Shown: positions 41,595 through 52,734, counted from the stretch's first letter. The stretch: 64,000 nucleotides of DNA from Nocardia sp. BMG111209 (GCF_000381925.1 NZ_KB907308.1:434001-498000); one strand, 5' to 3'. The notes: generated from the letters alone by a model not told the origin. Made by a program: numbers and translations.

Positions 41595-44027
41595 TCATTC
41601 GCCGGACGTCTCGGGCGTGCTCTCCGGTTTGCGCGGCTCCGGGCGCGGGACCACGGCCAGCAGGGCCGCCGCCAGTTCCGCGCGTCGTTCCGGGCCGTCG
41701 GCGTCGCCGAGATGCAGGCAGAACGCGTCCACCACCGCGGCGCCGAGGGTGACCACCTTCGCCCAGCGCACGTCCACGCCCGCGCCGGCCAGCGCGTCGG
41801 CCAGCCGGCTGAGCAGGCCGATGCGGTCCTCGGCGCGCAGTTCCAGCAGCACCTCGCCGGGATTCGGGGTCTCGGTCCAGATCACCCGCGGTTCGGCCTG
41901 CGCGTACGGGCTCGGCCGCAGCGCCGCCTCGCGTTCCTTCTTCGCCAGCATCGCGGGCACGTCGAGATCGCCGTTCAGCGCGCGGATCAGCTCCTGCCGC
42001 AGCAGCCCGGCATCCGGCGGATCGCCGAATTTCGGTGTCACCACGAAGGTGTCGATCGCCGACCGGCCGCCGCCGTCGATGGGCGCACTGCCCAGCGAGG
42101 CCGACAGCACCCGCAGCGAATGCAGGGCCAGCACGCCGGCCGCCTCCGACAGCAGGCCGGGCGTGTCGGGCGCGATCACGGTGACGACATGGGTGTAGCG
42201 GCCGTCGCCGGCCCGCAGCTCCACGTGCACGCCGCCCGCGGTCGCCAGGGCCCGCAGTTCCTCGGGGATCGGATCCGGCGTCGGCTGGCTCTCCCCCGCC
42301 ATCGCCAACCGGCAGCGCCGCACCAGCTCGCGGATCAGCGACGCCTTCCAATCACCCCACACACCGGGTCCGGTGGCCAGCGAATCGGCCTCGGCCAGGG
42401 CGAGCAGCAGGTCCAGCACCTGCGCGTCGCCGTCGAGCGCGGCGACGACCATCCGGACGGTCTCCGGATCGGCGAGGTCGCGGCGGGTCGCGGTATCCGG
42501 CAGCAGCAGGTGATAGCGCACGACGGCGCTGAGGGTGTGCACGTCCGAGGGCCACAGTCCGAGCCGGCGGCCGATCTGGGTGGCGAGCTCGGCGCCGACG
42601 ATGCTGTGGTCCTCGGTGCGGCCCTTGCCGATGTCGTGCAGCAGGGCGCCGAGCAGCAGCAGGTCGGGGCGGGCGACCTGGGTGGTGAGCGCGCCGGCGT
42701 AGGCGACGGTCTCCATCAGGTGGCGGTCGACGGTCCAGGTGTGGATGGCATCGCGCGGCGGCAGATCGCGCACCGCCCCCCACTCCGGGAACAGCCGGCC
42801 CCACAGGCCCGTCCGGTCCAGCGCCTCGACCGCGTCGATGGTGCCGCGACCGGCGCCCAGCAGTACCAGCAGGTCGTTGAGCGCCTCCCGCGGCCACGGC
42901 TCGCGCAGCTCCGGGGCGTCCTCGGACAGCCGGTTGAGCGTGGTCGCGGACATCGGCAGGCCGGTCTGCGCCGACGCCGCGGCGACCCGCAGGATCAGCC
43001 CGGGATCCTTCGCCGGGCGCGCGTCCCGGGCCAGCACCACCTCGCCGGAGTGCTCGACCACCCCCTCATCGAGTGGTCGGCGTACCGGTACCCGGCGCAG
43101 ACGGGCCAATCCACGGCGCGGCAGCGCATTTCCGGCCGTGCGCAGCCCGACGTCGACCGAGTAGTTGACGGTGCGGGCGGCGTCGCTGAGCGTGCGGGCC
43201 AGATCGAACCGGTCACCGATGCGCAGCGCGGCGCCGATCTCGTCGGCGTCCTGGGCGCGGAGCTGATCGCGGGCCCGGCCGGCCACCCGATGCAGTTCCG
43301 TGCGAACATCCAGCAAACGTCGCTGCGCCTGCTTCAGCCCGCCGCCGGGGACGTCCGGACCGAGCCCCGGCATGGCGTCGGTCAGCTGGGCGATCGCCAG
43401 TGCGTCCAGCAGTTGGATGTCCCGCAGGCCGCCGCGGCCGTTCTTCAGATCCGGCTCGGCGCGATGGGCGATCTCGCCGTTGCGATTCCAGCGGGCCTGC
43501 GCCTGCTGGACCAGATCCGTGAACCGCGAACGGATTCCGGTGCGCCATTCCCGGCGCACCCCGCCGATGAGCAGGTTGCTCAGTTCGGCGTCACCGACGA
43601 TGTGCCTGGCCTCCAGGAGGCCGAGCCCGGCGGTGAGATCGTCGGCGGCCACCCGCAGCGCCTGCGGTACGGTCCGCACACTGTGATCCAGTTTGATGTG
43701 GGCGTCCCACAACGGGTACCAGAGCCGATCGGCGACCTCGGCCACCCGTTGCGGATCCACATCGTCGTGCAGCAGTACCAGATCCAGATCCGAGTACGGC
43801 AGCATCTCCCTGCGCCCGAGCCCGCCGACCGCGACCACCGCCAGGCCGCTGTCGCGGATGATGCCGAGTTCACCGCCCTTGGTGGTCAGCCACAGGTCGT
43901 ACAGATCGACCAGCGCCTGCCGCAGCGATTCCGCGTCCAGACGCGGACGGCGGTTGTCGCCACCGTCCAGCAGTTGATTTCGCGCCCGCACCAGATCCGT
44001 TGCGCCGCCCGACAATTCGTCCTGCAT
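41595..44027 (-). CDS. glnD: PII uridylyl/adenylyl-transferase and regulator GlnD
   Basis: 810-residue nitrogen sensor. The nucleotidyltransferase domain has [27 protein letters not shown]; the helical region follows; the HD domain has [19 protein letters not shown]; two ACT domains lie at the C-terminus ([23 protein letters not shown] and [21 protein letters not shown]) and bind glutamine. In actinobacteria it adenylylates PII at Tyr51 (family knowledge). The ATG at 44027 fits the N-terminus [13 protein letters not shown]. Third gene of amt-glnB-glnD. Confidence 0.95.
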   Translation of the reverse strand: MQDELSGGATDLVRARNQLLDGGDNRRPRLDAESLRQALVDLYDLWLTTKGGELGIIRDSGLAVVAVGGLGRREMLPYSDLDLVLLHDDVDPQRVAEVADRLWYPLWDAHIKLDHSVRTVPQALRVAADDLTAGLGLLEARHIVGDAELSNLLIGGVRREWRTGIRSRFTDLVQQAQARWNRNGEIAHRAEPDLKNGRGGLRDIQLLDALAIAQLTDAMPGLGPDVPGGGLKQAQRRLLDVRTELHRVAGRARDQLRAQDADEIGAALRIGDRFDLARTLSDAARTVNYSVDVGLRTAGNALPRRGLARLRRVPVRRPLDEGVVEHSGEVVLARDARPAKDPGLILRVAAASAQTGLPMSATTLNRLSEDAPELREPWPREALNDLLVLLGAGRGTIDAVEALDRTGLWGRLFPEWGAVRDLPPRDAIHTWTVDRHLMETVAYAGALTTQVARPDLLLLGALLHDIGKGRTEDHSIVGAELATQIGRRLGLWPSDVHTLSAVVRYHLLLPDTATRRDLADPETVRMVVAALDGDAQVLDLLLALAEADSLATGPGVWGDWKASLIRELVRRCRLAMAGESQPTPDPIPEELRALATAGGVHVELRAGDGRYTHVVTVIAPDTPGLLSEAAGVLALHSLRVLSASLGSAPIDGGGRSAIDTFVVTPKFGDPPDAGLLRQELIRALNGDLDVPAMLAKKEREAALRPSPYAQAEPRVIWTETPNPGEVLLELRAEDRIGLLSRLADALAGAGVDVRWAKVVTLGAAVVDAFCLHLGDADGPERRAELAAALLAVVPRPEPRKPESTPETSGE

Positions 44028-44072
44028 TCGCTGGTTGCCGCCCACTACCGTCCCACCACCCGTCTCACACGA

Positions 44073-44115
44073 GCGGCCCCGCCCCTACCGGTCGCACCGG
44101 GTGGAGCGGGGCCGC
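44073..44115 (-). terminator. Hairpin between glnB and glnD
   Basis: GCGGCCCCGC (44073-44082) pairs with GCGGGGCCGC (44106-44115); an inner ACCGG/CCGGG pairing can extend the structure. It could be a partial terminator that lowers glnD expression relative to amt-glnB. No U-tract. Confidence 0.5.
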
Positions 44116-44164
44116 CGCTGGATTCGAATATCTCCGGATTCCGGCGCCGGCGCGCCGGCCGGTC

Positions 44165-45915
<1,751 letters not shown>

Positions 45916-46235
45916 CTTGTTCCTCCTCATCTCGGGCCCGGCCAAAGTTCACGGCGACGAGCCTGCACACGAGAAGGTTGCTCATCCGGTGTTTCGTCTG
46001 TGCCGCCGACGCGTTTCACCTGCGTGAACGGATCGGCCGGTGGTGTTGCATCTATGTTTCGTAACCCGCACAGCACGTCCGGTTCACCCGCCGAAAACCG
46101 TCGCGGTGAGGCCGGGAAACCCGGCGCCACCAGCACGGACGACGACGCGTTGTGATCGGTTACAGAACGGCCGTCCGAAATTGTCCGGACAAGCCCGAAA
46201 TCGGGGTGAATGCGCCGCCGGAGCGCCGTCCGGAC
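45916..46235 (-). other. 320-bp intergenic region between amt and ftsY
   Basis: It holds the promoter side of amt. Besides the candidate GlnR site at 46013-46028 there is a GTTACGAAAC decamer on the minus strand at 46056-46065, reminiscent of the same half-sites fused without spacer. I see no tRNA or small RNA gene. Confidence 0.5.
46013..46028 (-). promoter_or_regulatory. Candidate GlnR-binding site upstream of amt
   Basis: On the minus strand TTCAC, six bases, GAAAC fits the actinobacterial GlnR half-site gTnAC-n6-GaAAc at nine of ten scored positions, about 100 bp before the amt start. A second half-site in the canonical register is not seen, so binding may be weaker or involve the decamer further upstream. 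Confidence 0.5.
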
Positions 46236-48002
46236 TCAGCCCAGCAACGCATCGACGAACGCGCCGGGCTCGAACGGGGCGAGGTCGTCGGCGCCCTCGC
46301 CGAGGCCGACCAGCTTCACCGGAACGCCCAGTTCGTGCTGCACCTGGAAGACGATGCCGCCCTTGGCCGTACCGTCCAGTTTGGTCAGCACCACGCCGGT
46401 GATGTCGACGACCTCCGCGAACACGCGGGCCTGGGTGAGCCCGTTCTGGCCGACGGTGGCGTCCAGGACCAGCAGCACCTCGTCGACGGCGGCCTTCTTC
46501 TCGACCACGCGCTTGACCTTGCCGAGCTCGTCCATCAGGCCGGTCTTGGTGTGCAGCCGGCCGGCGGTGTCGACGAGCACGGCGTCGACCCCCTGCGCGA
46601 TGCCGGTGCTGACCGCGTCGAAGGCCACGGACGCCGGATCGGCGCCCTCCCGGCCCCGCACGGTCTCCGCGCCGACGCGTTCGCCCCAGGTTTGCAGCTG
46701 GTCGGCCGCGGCGGCCCGGAAGGTGTCCGCGGCCCCCAGCAGCACGCGCCGGCCGTCGGCGATCAGGACCCGGGCCAGTTTGCCGGTGGTGGTCGTCTTG
46801 CCGGTGCCGTTGACGCCGACCACCAGCAGGATCGACGGGTGATCGGCATGCGGGAGGGCCTTGATGGACCGGTCCAGTTCCGGCCGCAGGGCGCCGACGA
46901 GCACCTCGCGCAGGACCGCGCGGGCCTGGTCGGTGGTCCGGACACTGCGCGATGCCATCTGTTCGCGGAGCCGGTCCACGATGGTGGCGGTGACGGCCGC
47001 GCCGAGATCGGCCATCACGAGCGTGTCCTCGATCTCCTCCCAGGAGTCCTCGTCCAGGTCGCCGCCGCCGAGCAGGCCCAGCAGGCTCTTGCCGACGGCG
47101 TTCTGGGAGCGGGACAACCGGCCGCGCAGTCGGGTGAGGCGGCCCGCGGTGGGCTCGATCTCCTCGAGCGGGGCGGTCGGAGCCGTCGGGACCGGAGCCG
47201 GTGCCGGGGCGGTCGTCGCGGCGGCCGCGGCGGCCACCTGTTCGGCCGCGGCGGCCGCGGCCTCCTCGGCGGTCGCGCGGTCGGTGGCTGGGGCGGTCGG
47301 GGTCGCGGCGTCAGTAGCGGAGCCCTCGGCGGTCACGCGGTCGGCGGCGGAGTCCTCGGTGGCCGCGCGGTCCGTGGCAGAGCCCTCGGTGGCCGCACGG
47401 TCAGCGGTCTCCCCGCCGGTTGCGCGGTCGACGGCGGCGGCCCCCGCGACCGTGGCAGGCCCCTCGGTGGTCACGCTGCCGTCGCCGTTTCCGGAAGTTT
47501 CGGTGCCCACCGGGCCGGAGACGGCCGAATCATCGGTCTCAGGTGTTACAGCATCATCGGCCTCAGGTGTTACAGCGTGCTTCTGCTCCGCACCCGCCAC
47601 CGCGGCCAGTGCGGCGGCCTGCTCGGCCCGCGCGGCCGGTTCCGGTTCCTGGATACTCGCCGCGTCCTCGGCCGAAAGGCCGGGTTCCGGCAACCGGACA
47701 TCCGTGATCGATCGGCGCGCCGAATCGCGCGGCACGGCGGCGTCGTCGCCGATGTGCGGCTGTCCCTCGTCGTCGGTGCGCTCCCCCGGCACCGCGACCG
47801 GTTCCGGCTTCGCGCCACCCTGACTGAAGCTGAATCCCCCGGCGGCCGTGTACCCACCCGACCGGTCGGTGACCTCGGCGACGGGCGCGGCCGGCGTCAA
47901 GGTGACCCGGCGGCGCTTGTACCGGACGAATCCGGCGACGACGAGCGCCACCACCAGGACGGCGACGATTGCGGCGATCAGAATCCAGGCTTGCGCAGTC
48001 AC
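46236..48002 (-). CDS. ftsY: Signal recognition particle receptor FtsY
   Basis: 588 residues. The N-terminus has one membrane helix (ILIAAIVAVLVVALVVAGFV) and basic RYKRRR, then about 250 residues of acidic, Ala/Thr-rich sequence with loosely repeated ATEGSATDRA-type steps. The NG domain starts near 285 (RLSRSQNAVGKSLLGLLGG) and has GVNGTGKTTTTGKLARVL, DAVLVDTAGRLHTKTGLMDEL and TKLDGTAKGGIVF. It docks Ffh-ribosome complexes at the membrane. GTG start at 48002. Confidence 0.95.
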   Translation of the reverse strand: MTAQAWILIAAIVAVLVVALVVAGFVRYKRRRVTLTPAAPVAEVTDRSGGYTAAGGFSFSQGGAKPEPVAVPGERTDDEGQPHIGDDAAVPRDSARRSITDVRLPEPGLSAEDAASIQEPEPAARAEQAAALAAVAGAEQKHAVTPEADDAVTPETDDSAVSGPVGTETSGNGDGSVTTEGPATVAGAAAVDRATGGETADRAATEGSATDRAATEDSAADRVTAEGSATDAATPTAPATDRATAEEAAAAAAEQVAAAAAATTAPAPAPVPTAPTAPLEEIEPTAGRLTRLRGRLSRSQNAVGKSLLGLLGGGDLDEDSWEEIEDTLVMADLGAAVTATIVDRLREQMASRSVRTTDQARAVLREVLVGALRPELDRSIKALPHADHPSILLVVGVNGTGKTTTTGKLARVLIADGRRVLLGAADTFRAAAADQLQTWGERVGAETVRGREGADPASVAFDAVSTGIAQGVDAVLVDTAGRLHTKTGLMDELGKVKRVVEKKAAVDEVLLVLDATVGQNGLTQARVFAEVVDITGVVLTKLDGTAKGGIVFQVQHELGVPVKLVGLGEGADDLAPFEPGAFVDALLG

Positions 48003-48104
48003 AGGCCCATCCTGTCAGAACCTCGGTCCGTCCTCGCGCGGGCCGCCGCCGGAAATGCCTGATCGCCCGGCGCGCTCCCGCCCGGTCCCGCTACCCTGGT
48101 GCCC

Positions 48105-48512
48105 GTGCGGATCGCCTTCGGCACCGACGAGTGCACCTCTCTCACCGACCATCTCGAGACCTGGTTGACCGAGCGTGGCCACGAGCTGCTCGTGATCGGC
48201 AAGGGTATCGCCTGGCCCGAGGTCGGCCGCGGCGTCGGCGAGGCCGTCGCCGACGGACGGGCCGATCTCGGCGTCGTGTGCTGCTGGACCGGTACGGGCG
48301 TGTCCATCGCCGCCAACAAGGTCCCCGGCGTCCGCGCGGCGCTGTGCACCGACCGCGCCACCGCCGAGGGCGCCCGGAAGTGGAACGACGCCAACGTCCT
48401 CGCTCTCGGTTTGCGGCTGACCGCACCGCCGGTGGCCGACGAGATGCTGGACGCGTTCCTGGGCACCGGACCGGACGAATCGGAAGCGGCGAACTACCGC
48501 CAACTGGGCTGA
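48105..48512 (+). CDS. RpiB/LacA/LacB family sugar-phosphate isomerase
   Basis: 135 residues. It contains IAFGTDECTSLTDHLETWL, GVVCCWTGTGVSIAANKVPGVRAALCTDRATAEGARKWNDANVLALG, the ribose-5-phosphate isomerase B fold with the Cys/Thr/Gly/Thr/Gly phosphate loop. The active-site Cys is present as CCWTGTG. The family converts aldose and ketose phosphates; the exact sugar here is uncertain. GTG at 48105 is preferred over 48099. Divergent from ftsY, upstream of a DUF2237 gene. Confidence 0.85.
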   Translation: MRIAFGTDECTSLTDHLETWLTERGHELLVIGKGIAWPEVGRGVGEAVADGRADLGVVCCWTGTGVSIAANKVPGVRAALCTDRATAEGARKWNDANVLALGLRLTAPPVADEMLDAFLGTGPDESEAANYRQLG

Positions 48513-48583
48513 CCGGATTTCCGATCACACCACGGACCGGAAGGCTCGGCGAATCCGACACCAAGACAATAGGATCGGCTTTC

Positions 48584-48973
48584 GTGACCGATCGTAATGT
48601 GCTTGGGGGACCGCTGGAGGAGTGTGGCACCGATCCTCTCACCGGCTTCTATCGGGATGGATGCTGCAGTACCGGCCCGGAGGACCTCGGCAGCCACACC
48701 GTGTGCACCGTCGTGACGGCGGAATTCCTGGAGCATCAGAAGTCGATCGGCAACGATCTGGTCACTCCACGGCCCGACAACAACTTCCCGGGCCTGCAAC
48801 CGGGGGACCGCTGGTGTGTGGTCGCGGTGCGCTGGCTGCACGCCCACGAGGACGGCGTCGCCGCACCCGTCATCCTGGCCGCGACGCACGAGAACGCGCT
48901 CGAGGTCATCCCCATGGAGACCCTCCGCAAATACGCGGTCGACGTCCCCGACGACGTCAGCGACCTGCTCTAG
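48584..48973 (+). CDS. DUF2237 family protein
   Basis: 129 residues: NVLGGPLEECGTDPLTGFYRDGCCSTGPEDLGSHTVCTVVTAEFLEHQKSIGNDL and PGLQPGDRWCVVAVRWLHAHEDGVAAPVILAATHENAL. The family has several conserved cysteines (two Cys pairs early, then WC) and no known function. The GTG at 48584 fits the conserved N-terminus. About 70 bases after the RpiB-like gene, in the same direction. Confidence 0.88.
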   Translation: MTDRNVLGGPLEECGTDPLTGFYRDGCCSTGPEDLGSHTVCTVVTAEFLEHQKSIGNDLVTPRPDNNFPGLQPGDRWCVVAVRWLHAHEDGVAAPVILAATHENALEVIPMETLRKYAVDVPDDVSDLL

Positions 48974-49010
48974 CCCGCAACCGCCCCGGGCGGGGCGTAC
49001 GGTCGGTGCG

Positions 49011-49277
49011 GTGAGCTGGTGGCGCCGATCCCGCACCCGCCCGGAGAGCAGACCACTCGGCGCCGATGTCCTCGAGATATTCGGCCCGTCCCGCAAGCAC
49101 ATTCACGACCGCAAGGAGTGGGTGGCGATCGCGAAGGTCGACGACCGGGTCTCCGGCGACGATCCGATCGTGGATCTGGACACCGGCGTGGCGATGATGC
49201 CGCCGCACCCGTCCGGCAGGCGCGGCGGCCCGATCATCGGACCGGAGACCGGCCTGCCCTCATCCGGTCCGGCCTAG
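49011..49277 (+). CDS. Small conserved protein, possibly DUF6191
   Basis: 88 residues starting VSWWRRSRTRPESRPLGADVLEIFGPSRKHIHDRKEW. The GADVLEIFGPSRKHI segment is the part I associate with the actinobacterial DUF6191 family. It is basic at the N-terminus with no membrane segment. It lies 37 bases after the DUF2237 gene and its 3' end overlaps the convergent TetR gene by 18 bases. Confidence 0.65.
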   Translation: MSWWRRSRTRPESRPLGADVLEIFGPSRKHIHDRKEWVAIAKVDDRVSGDDPIVDLDTGVAMMPPHPSGRRGGPIIGPETGLPSSGPA

Positions 49278-50060
49278 CGATCGGTCGGTTTCCGCGCTGC
49301 CCACAATCGGATTCGACCGCCGGCGCCGATGCGCCTTCTGCCGGCAGGCCGCGGAACAATAGCGCGCGGGCCGCCCGGTGCCGCGACGGCGAACGGCCGC
49401 ACCGCATTCCGGGCAGTACGTCCCCGGAGTTTCGTTACCCGTTTCGTCACGCACCGCGCCGGCTTTCGTCACGACCACGGCGTGCGGCCGCAACGCGTCG
49501 AGGGCGATCCGCGCGGGCCGGGCCAGCTCCGGGCCCGCACCCGAAACCCGCTGGATCGCCGCGCATCCGGTGAAGATGGCGAGCAGGTCGGCGACGGTGA
49601 TGTCCGGCCGCACCGCACCCGCGCGCTGGGCCGCGAGCAGCAGTTCCCGCAGGGCGGTGTGGAATCGCTCACCGGCGCCGTGCATCAGCGCGCGGGGCCA
49701 GCCGTCGTCGGTGGTGATCACATCGCACACCGCCTGGTTGCGCGGGGTCGAAACGACCATGCCCGCACAGAATTCGAAGAAGGCCGCCCCCACGTCCGGC
49801 GCGTTCCGGCCCGCGATCACCCGGGCGGTCAGCTGCTCGATGCGCTGCTGCATCACCGCCTCCAGCAGATCGGCCTTGGTCGGGAAGTGCCGGTACACCG
49901 TGCCCGCCCCCACCCCGGCCCGCCGGGCGATCTCGGCCAGCGACACCGACACTCCCCGATCGGCGAAGGCCCGTTGCGCCGCGACCAGGACCAGCGCGCG
50001 GTTGCGGCGGGCGTCCGCGCGGGTCGCCGGATCCGCGATCCCCGCTGTGGCGGAAGTCAT
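49260..50060 (-). CDS. TetR/AcrR family regulator with a C-terminal Cys4 zinc-ribbon-like tail
   Basis: 266 residues. The N-terminal HTH is VSVSLAEIARRAGVGAGTVYRHFPTKADLLEAV, with a helical ligand domain to about 190. The C-terminus adds YCPECGAAVRRRGTGRPARYCSAACRQKAHRRRR, with Cys216, Cys219, Cys235 and Cys239 spaced as in a small zinc ribbon, followed by a basic patch. The ATG at 50060 is one of two possible starts; a GTG lies 12 bases upstream. Divergent from an NmrA-like reductase that it probably controls. Confidence 0.85.
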   Translation of the reverse strand: MTSATAGIADPATRADARRNRALVLVAAQRAFADRGVSVSLAEIARRAGVGAGTVYRHFPTKADLLEAVMQQRIEQLTARVIAGRNAPDVGAAFFEFCAGMVVSTPRNQAVCDVITTDDGWPRALMHGAGERFHTALRELLLAAQRAGAVRPDITVADLLAIFTGCAAIQRVSGAGPELARPARIALDALRPHAVVVTKAGAVRDETGNETPGTYCPECGAAVRRRGTGRPARYCSAACRQKAHRRRRSNPIVGSAETDRSLGRTG

Positions 50061-50124
50061 TTCGTTACGCACCCCTCGAGCGGCCGTGGTGGATCCCGCG
50101 GGCGCGCCCGTATCGTCCGGGATG

Positions 50125-50135
50125 CGGGTTACCCG
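50125..50135. promoter_or_regulatory. Short palindrome between the TetR and NmrA-like genes
   Basis: CGGGT-T-ACCCG is a perfect 11-bp inverted repeat, with a further ACCCG six bases on. It lies 33 bases before the NmrA-like ATG and is a possible TetR operator core, but it is short for such a site. Confidence 0.35.
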
Positions 50136-50167
50136 ACCCGGATTCTATCGAAACAGACGAGGTGAAC

Positions 50168-51067
50168 ATGTCCCATCAGAACGAACTCGTCCTGGTCACC
50201 GGCGCCACCGGCAAGCAGGGCGGCGCGACCGCCCGGCGCCTGCTGGCCGACGGCGTCCGCGTCCGTGCCCTGGTCCGCGATCCGCAGACGGCCGCGGCCC
50301 GGGAACTGGCCGGACTGGGTGCCGAGCTGGCCGTGGGCGATTTCGACCACCCGACGACACTCGCCGCCGCGGTCGCGGGTGTGCGCGGCGTATTCCTGGT
50401 CCCCCCAGCGGCTTTCGGCCCCGACGGCTGGGACGCGGAGCTCGAGGCGAACCGCGGGATCGCGCTGATCGACGCGGCCCGCACCGCCGGCGTCGAGCAG
50501 CTCGTCTTCACCGGCGTGGCCGGCTTCGGCACCGAGATCGGCTGGGGCAACCGCGGCAAGCGCCGCATCGAGGAGGCCGCGGCCGAGAGCGGGCTGCGCT
50601 ACACCCTGCTGCGCCCGGTCCGGTTCATGGAGAACTACCTCGGCCTGGCCGCACTGCCGCTGGACGGTTTCCGGGACGGCTTCCACCGGCACATCTTCCG
50701 GGCCGACCGCCCGTTCCAGATGATCGCGGTCGACGATATCGCCGCCGTCGCCGCCCTCGCCTTCGCGGATCCGGACCGCTTCCACGGCCGCGCCCTCGAC
50801 CTGGCCGGCGACGAGCACACCCCGCCCGCGGCCGCGGCGATCATCGGCCGCGCGGTCGGCCGCCCGCTGGGCTACCGCCGCCTCACCGAGGCCGAGGCGG
50901 ACGCGCTGACCGCCTCGGTCGGCGACACCTGGCGGCTCGCCGAGGCCGGACAGGGCTGGCAGGCCGATATCGAGGCGATCCGGGCGATCCACCCTGGCCT
51001 GCAGAACCTCGAAACCTGGCTCGCCACAACGGGTGCCGCTCAGCTGAAGGCCGTCCTGGCCCCCTGA
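50168..51067 (+). CDS. NmrA-like / SDR family NAD(P)-binding protein
   Basis: 299 residues: ELVLVTGATGKQGGATARRLLADGVRVRALVRD is the Rossmann GxxGxxG motif of NmrA-like proteins, and LVFTGVAGFG, YTLLRPVRFMENYLGL and the MIAVDDIAAVAALAFAD region follow. These proteins act as redox sensors or NADPH-dependent reductases; the typical Tyr-x-x-x-Lys pair is not in its usual place, so catalysis is uncertain. The ATG at 50168 has a GAGG site upstream. Divergent from the Cys4-tailed TetR gene. Confidence 0.86.
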   Translation: MSHQNELVLVTGATGKQGGATARRLLADGVRVRALVRDPQTAAARELAGLGAELAVGDFDHPTTLAAAVAGVRGVFLVPPAAFGPDGWDAELEANRGIALIDAARTAGVEQLVFTGVAGFGTEIGWGNRGKRRIEEAAAESGLRYTLLRPVRFMENYLGLAALPLDGFRDGFHRHIFRADRPFQMIAVDDIAAVAALAFADPDRFHGRALDLAGDEHTPPAAAAIIGRAVGRPLGYRRLTEAEADALTASVGDTWRLAEAGQGWQADIEAIRAIHPGLQNLETWLATTGAAQLKAVLAP

Positions 51068-51110
51068 GCCGGCGCACCCGGCGGCCCCGACCGGCAACCG
51101 CAGCCCACCC

Positions 51111-51683
51111 TCAGGCACGCGGCCGCAGCGCGTCCATCAGCAGGGCCATCATCCGGTCGGCCTGCGCGCGCTGGTCGGGGCCGCAGACGAGGAAGATGCC
51201 GAGCAGGCCGACGACGACGTCCTCGGCGGGCACGTCGGTGCGCAGGGTGCCGTCGACGGCACCCACATCCAGCAGGATCTGCACCGCCTCCGAAATCCGT
51301 TGCCGCGTCTGCGAACTGGTGATCGCGCCGGATTCGACCAGGGCCCGCAGCGCCCCGGCGATCTCCCGTTTCGCGGCCATGTAGTCGCCGAACCGGTCCA
51401 TCCAGGCCCGCAGCGCCACATCGCCGGGTCCGGTGCCGGCCGATTCGGCGGCGCCGGCGCACAGGCGGTCCACCTCGGCGCGGTAGACCGCCTCCACGAG
51501 CGCCTCGCGCGTCGGGAAGTGGCGGTACAGGGTGCCGATCCCGACGCCCGCGGCGCGCGCGATCGTCTCCAGCGGCACCTTCCCGGTCTCGGTGGCCAGC
51601 AGGGCGCGCGCCGTCTCCACCAGATGTTCCCGGTTCCGTCGCGCGTCGGCGCGCCCGGCGGTCACGGCATGCTCGCGGACCAC
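51111..51683 (-). CDS. TetR/AcrR family transcriptional regulator
   Basis: 190 residues from the GTG at 51683: DARRNREHLVETARALLATETGKVPLETIARAAGVGIGTLYRHFPTREALVEAVY is the DNA-binding domain. The rest is a helical ligand-binding domain (ALRAWMDRFGDYMAAKREIAGALRALV). Another GTG at 51665 is possible; 51683 is preferred because GGAGG lies 11 bases upstream, inside operator 1. Divergent from an aldo-keto reductase with two operator-like palindromes between, so local auto-repression is likely. Confidence 0.87.
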   Translation of the reverse strand: MVREHAVTAGRADARRNREHLVETARALLATETGKVPLETIARAAGVGIGTLYRHFPTREALVEAVYRAEVDRLCAGAAESAGTGPGDVALRAWMDRFGDYMAAKREIAGALRALVESGAITSSQTRQRISEAVQILLDVGAVDGTLRTDVPAEDVVVGLLGIFLVCGPDQRAQADRMMALLMDALRPRA

Positions 51684-51686
51684 AAG

Positions 51687-51736
51687 CGGAGGTCCCTCCG
51701 TTTCTGCTACGGTGAAGATATCCGGAGGTTCCTCCG
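51687..51736. promoter_or_regulatory. Two CGGAGG-NN-CCTCCG operator-like palindromes in the TetR/aldo-keto reductase promoter
   Basis: CGGAGGTCCCTCCG at 51687-51700 and CGGAGGTTCCTCCG at 51723-51736 share six-base arms and a two-base centre. The centres are 36 bp apart and flank the shared promoter. The pattern is typical of TetR operators. The first also carries the likely ribosome-binding site of the tetR gene. Confidence 0.75.
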
Positions 51737-51772
51737 GTTCGTCGCGTTCCACTATGCCACCAGGAGACGCAT

Positions 51773-52711
51773 ATGACATCCGACGCCCAGTCAGCGCGCA
51801 CCACCGACCGGACCGGCGCACCCGGGGGCACCGCACTCCTCGGCGACCGGCGGGTCGCCCGGATCGGATTCGGGGCGATGCAACTGGTCCACCGGCGGGT
51901 ACCGCCGGTCGATCCGGACACCGCGGTCGCGGTGCTGCGCCGCGCGATCGAGCGCGGCGTCGACCACATCGATACCGCCCAGTTCTACGGCGCGGGCGCC
52001 TGCAACCGGCTGATCCACACCGCGCTCGCCCCCTACGACGACCACCTCACGATCGTCACCAAGATCGGCGCGGAGAACGACGCGTCCGGCGGGCTCGTCC
52101 CCGCGCAGCGACCCGAGCAGTTGCGGGCCCAGATCCACGCGAATCTCACCGAACTGCGGGTCGACCGGCTGCCGGTGGTGAACCTGCGCCGCGCGGACAT
52201 CCCGCCCGGCATCATCGCGACCGGAGATCAGGCGGTCGGCATCGAGGATCAGTTGGCCGAACTGATCGCCCTGCGGGCGGCGGGCCTGATCGGCGGCATC
52301 GGGCTGAGCAATATCGGCGCGGCCACGCTGCGCGCGGCCCTGCCCGCGGACATCGCCTGCGTCCAGAACGTCTACAACCTGCTCACTCGCGAGACCGCGC
52401 CGGTACTGGACGTGTGCCGGGAGCACGACATCGCCTGGGTGCCCTACTTCCCGCTCGGCTCCGCGGGCTTCGCCGGTTGGACCACCGTGGTCGACGACCC
52501 GACGGTGCGGGCGGTGGCCGACCGGCTGCGCACCACACCCGCCGGCGTCGCCCTGGCCTGGCTGCTGGCCGACTACGACCACACCCTGCTCATCCCGGGC
52601 ACCGCCGACCTCGCGCACCTCGACGGCAATCTGGCCGCCGGTGAGCTCGTACTCGACCCGGACAGCCGCGCGGAACTCGACGCGCTGGGCGGGCCGGTCC
52701 CGGCCGGATAG
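51773..52711 (+). CDS. Aldo/keto reductase family oxidoreductase
   Basis: 312 residues with an (alpha/beta)8 fold: IGFGAMQLVHRR, RGVDHIDTAQFYGAG (Asp and catalytic Tyr), TIVTKIG (catalytic Lys), then VVNLRRADIPPG where the usual catalytic His is replaced by Arg, IGGIGLSNIGAATL and VQNVYNLL. NADPH-dependent carbonyl reduction is the family activity; the missing His makes activity on aldehydes less certain. The ATG has a CAGGAGA site eight bases upstream. Controlled with the divergent TetR. Confidence 0.86.
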   Translation: MTSDAQSARTTDRTGAPGGTALLGDRRVARIGFGAMQLVHRRVPPVDPDTAVAVLRRAIERGVDHIDTAQFYGAGACNRLIHTALAPYDDHLTIVTKIGAENDASGGLVPAQRPEQLRAQIHANLTELRVDRLPVVNLRRADIPPGIIATGDQAVGIEDQLAELIALRAAGLIGGIGLSNIGAATLRAALPADIACVQNVYNLLTRETAPVLDVCREHDIAWVPYFPLGSAGFAGWTTVVDDPTVRAVADRLRTTPAGVALAWLLADYDHTLLIPGTADLAHLDGNLAAGELVLDPDSRAELDALGGPVPAG

Positions 52712-52734
52712 CCGCCGGGACCGGCCCCCGCCCG

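Noticed and set aside
50162..51118. Minus-strand open frame opposite the NmrA-like gene
   Set aside because: It has no recognisable motifs; the plus-strand Rossmann signature and ribosome-binding site identify the real gene.
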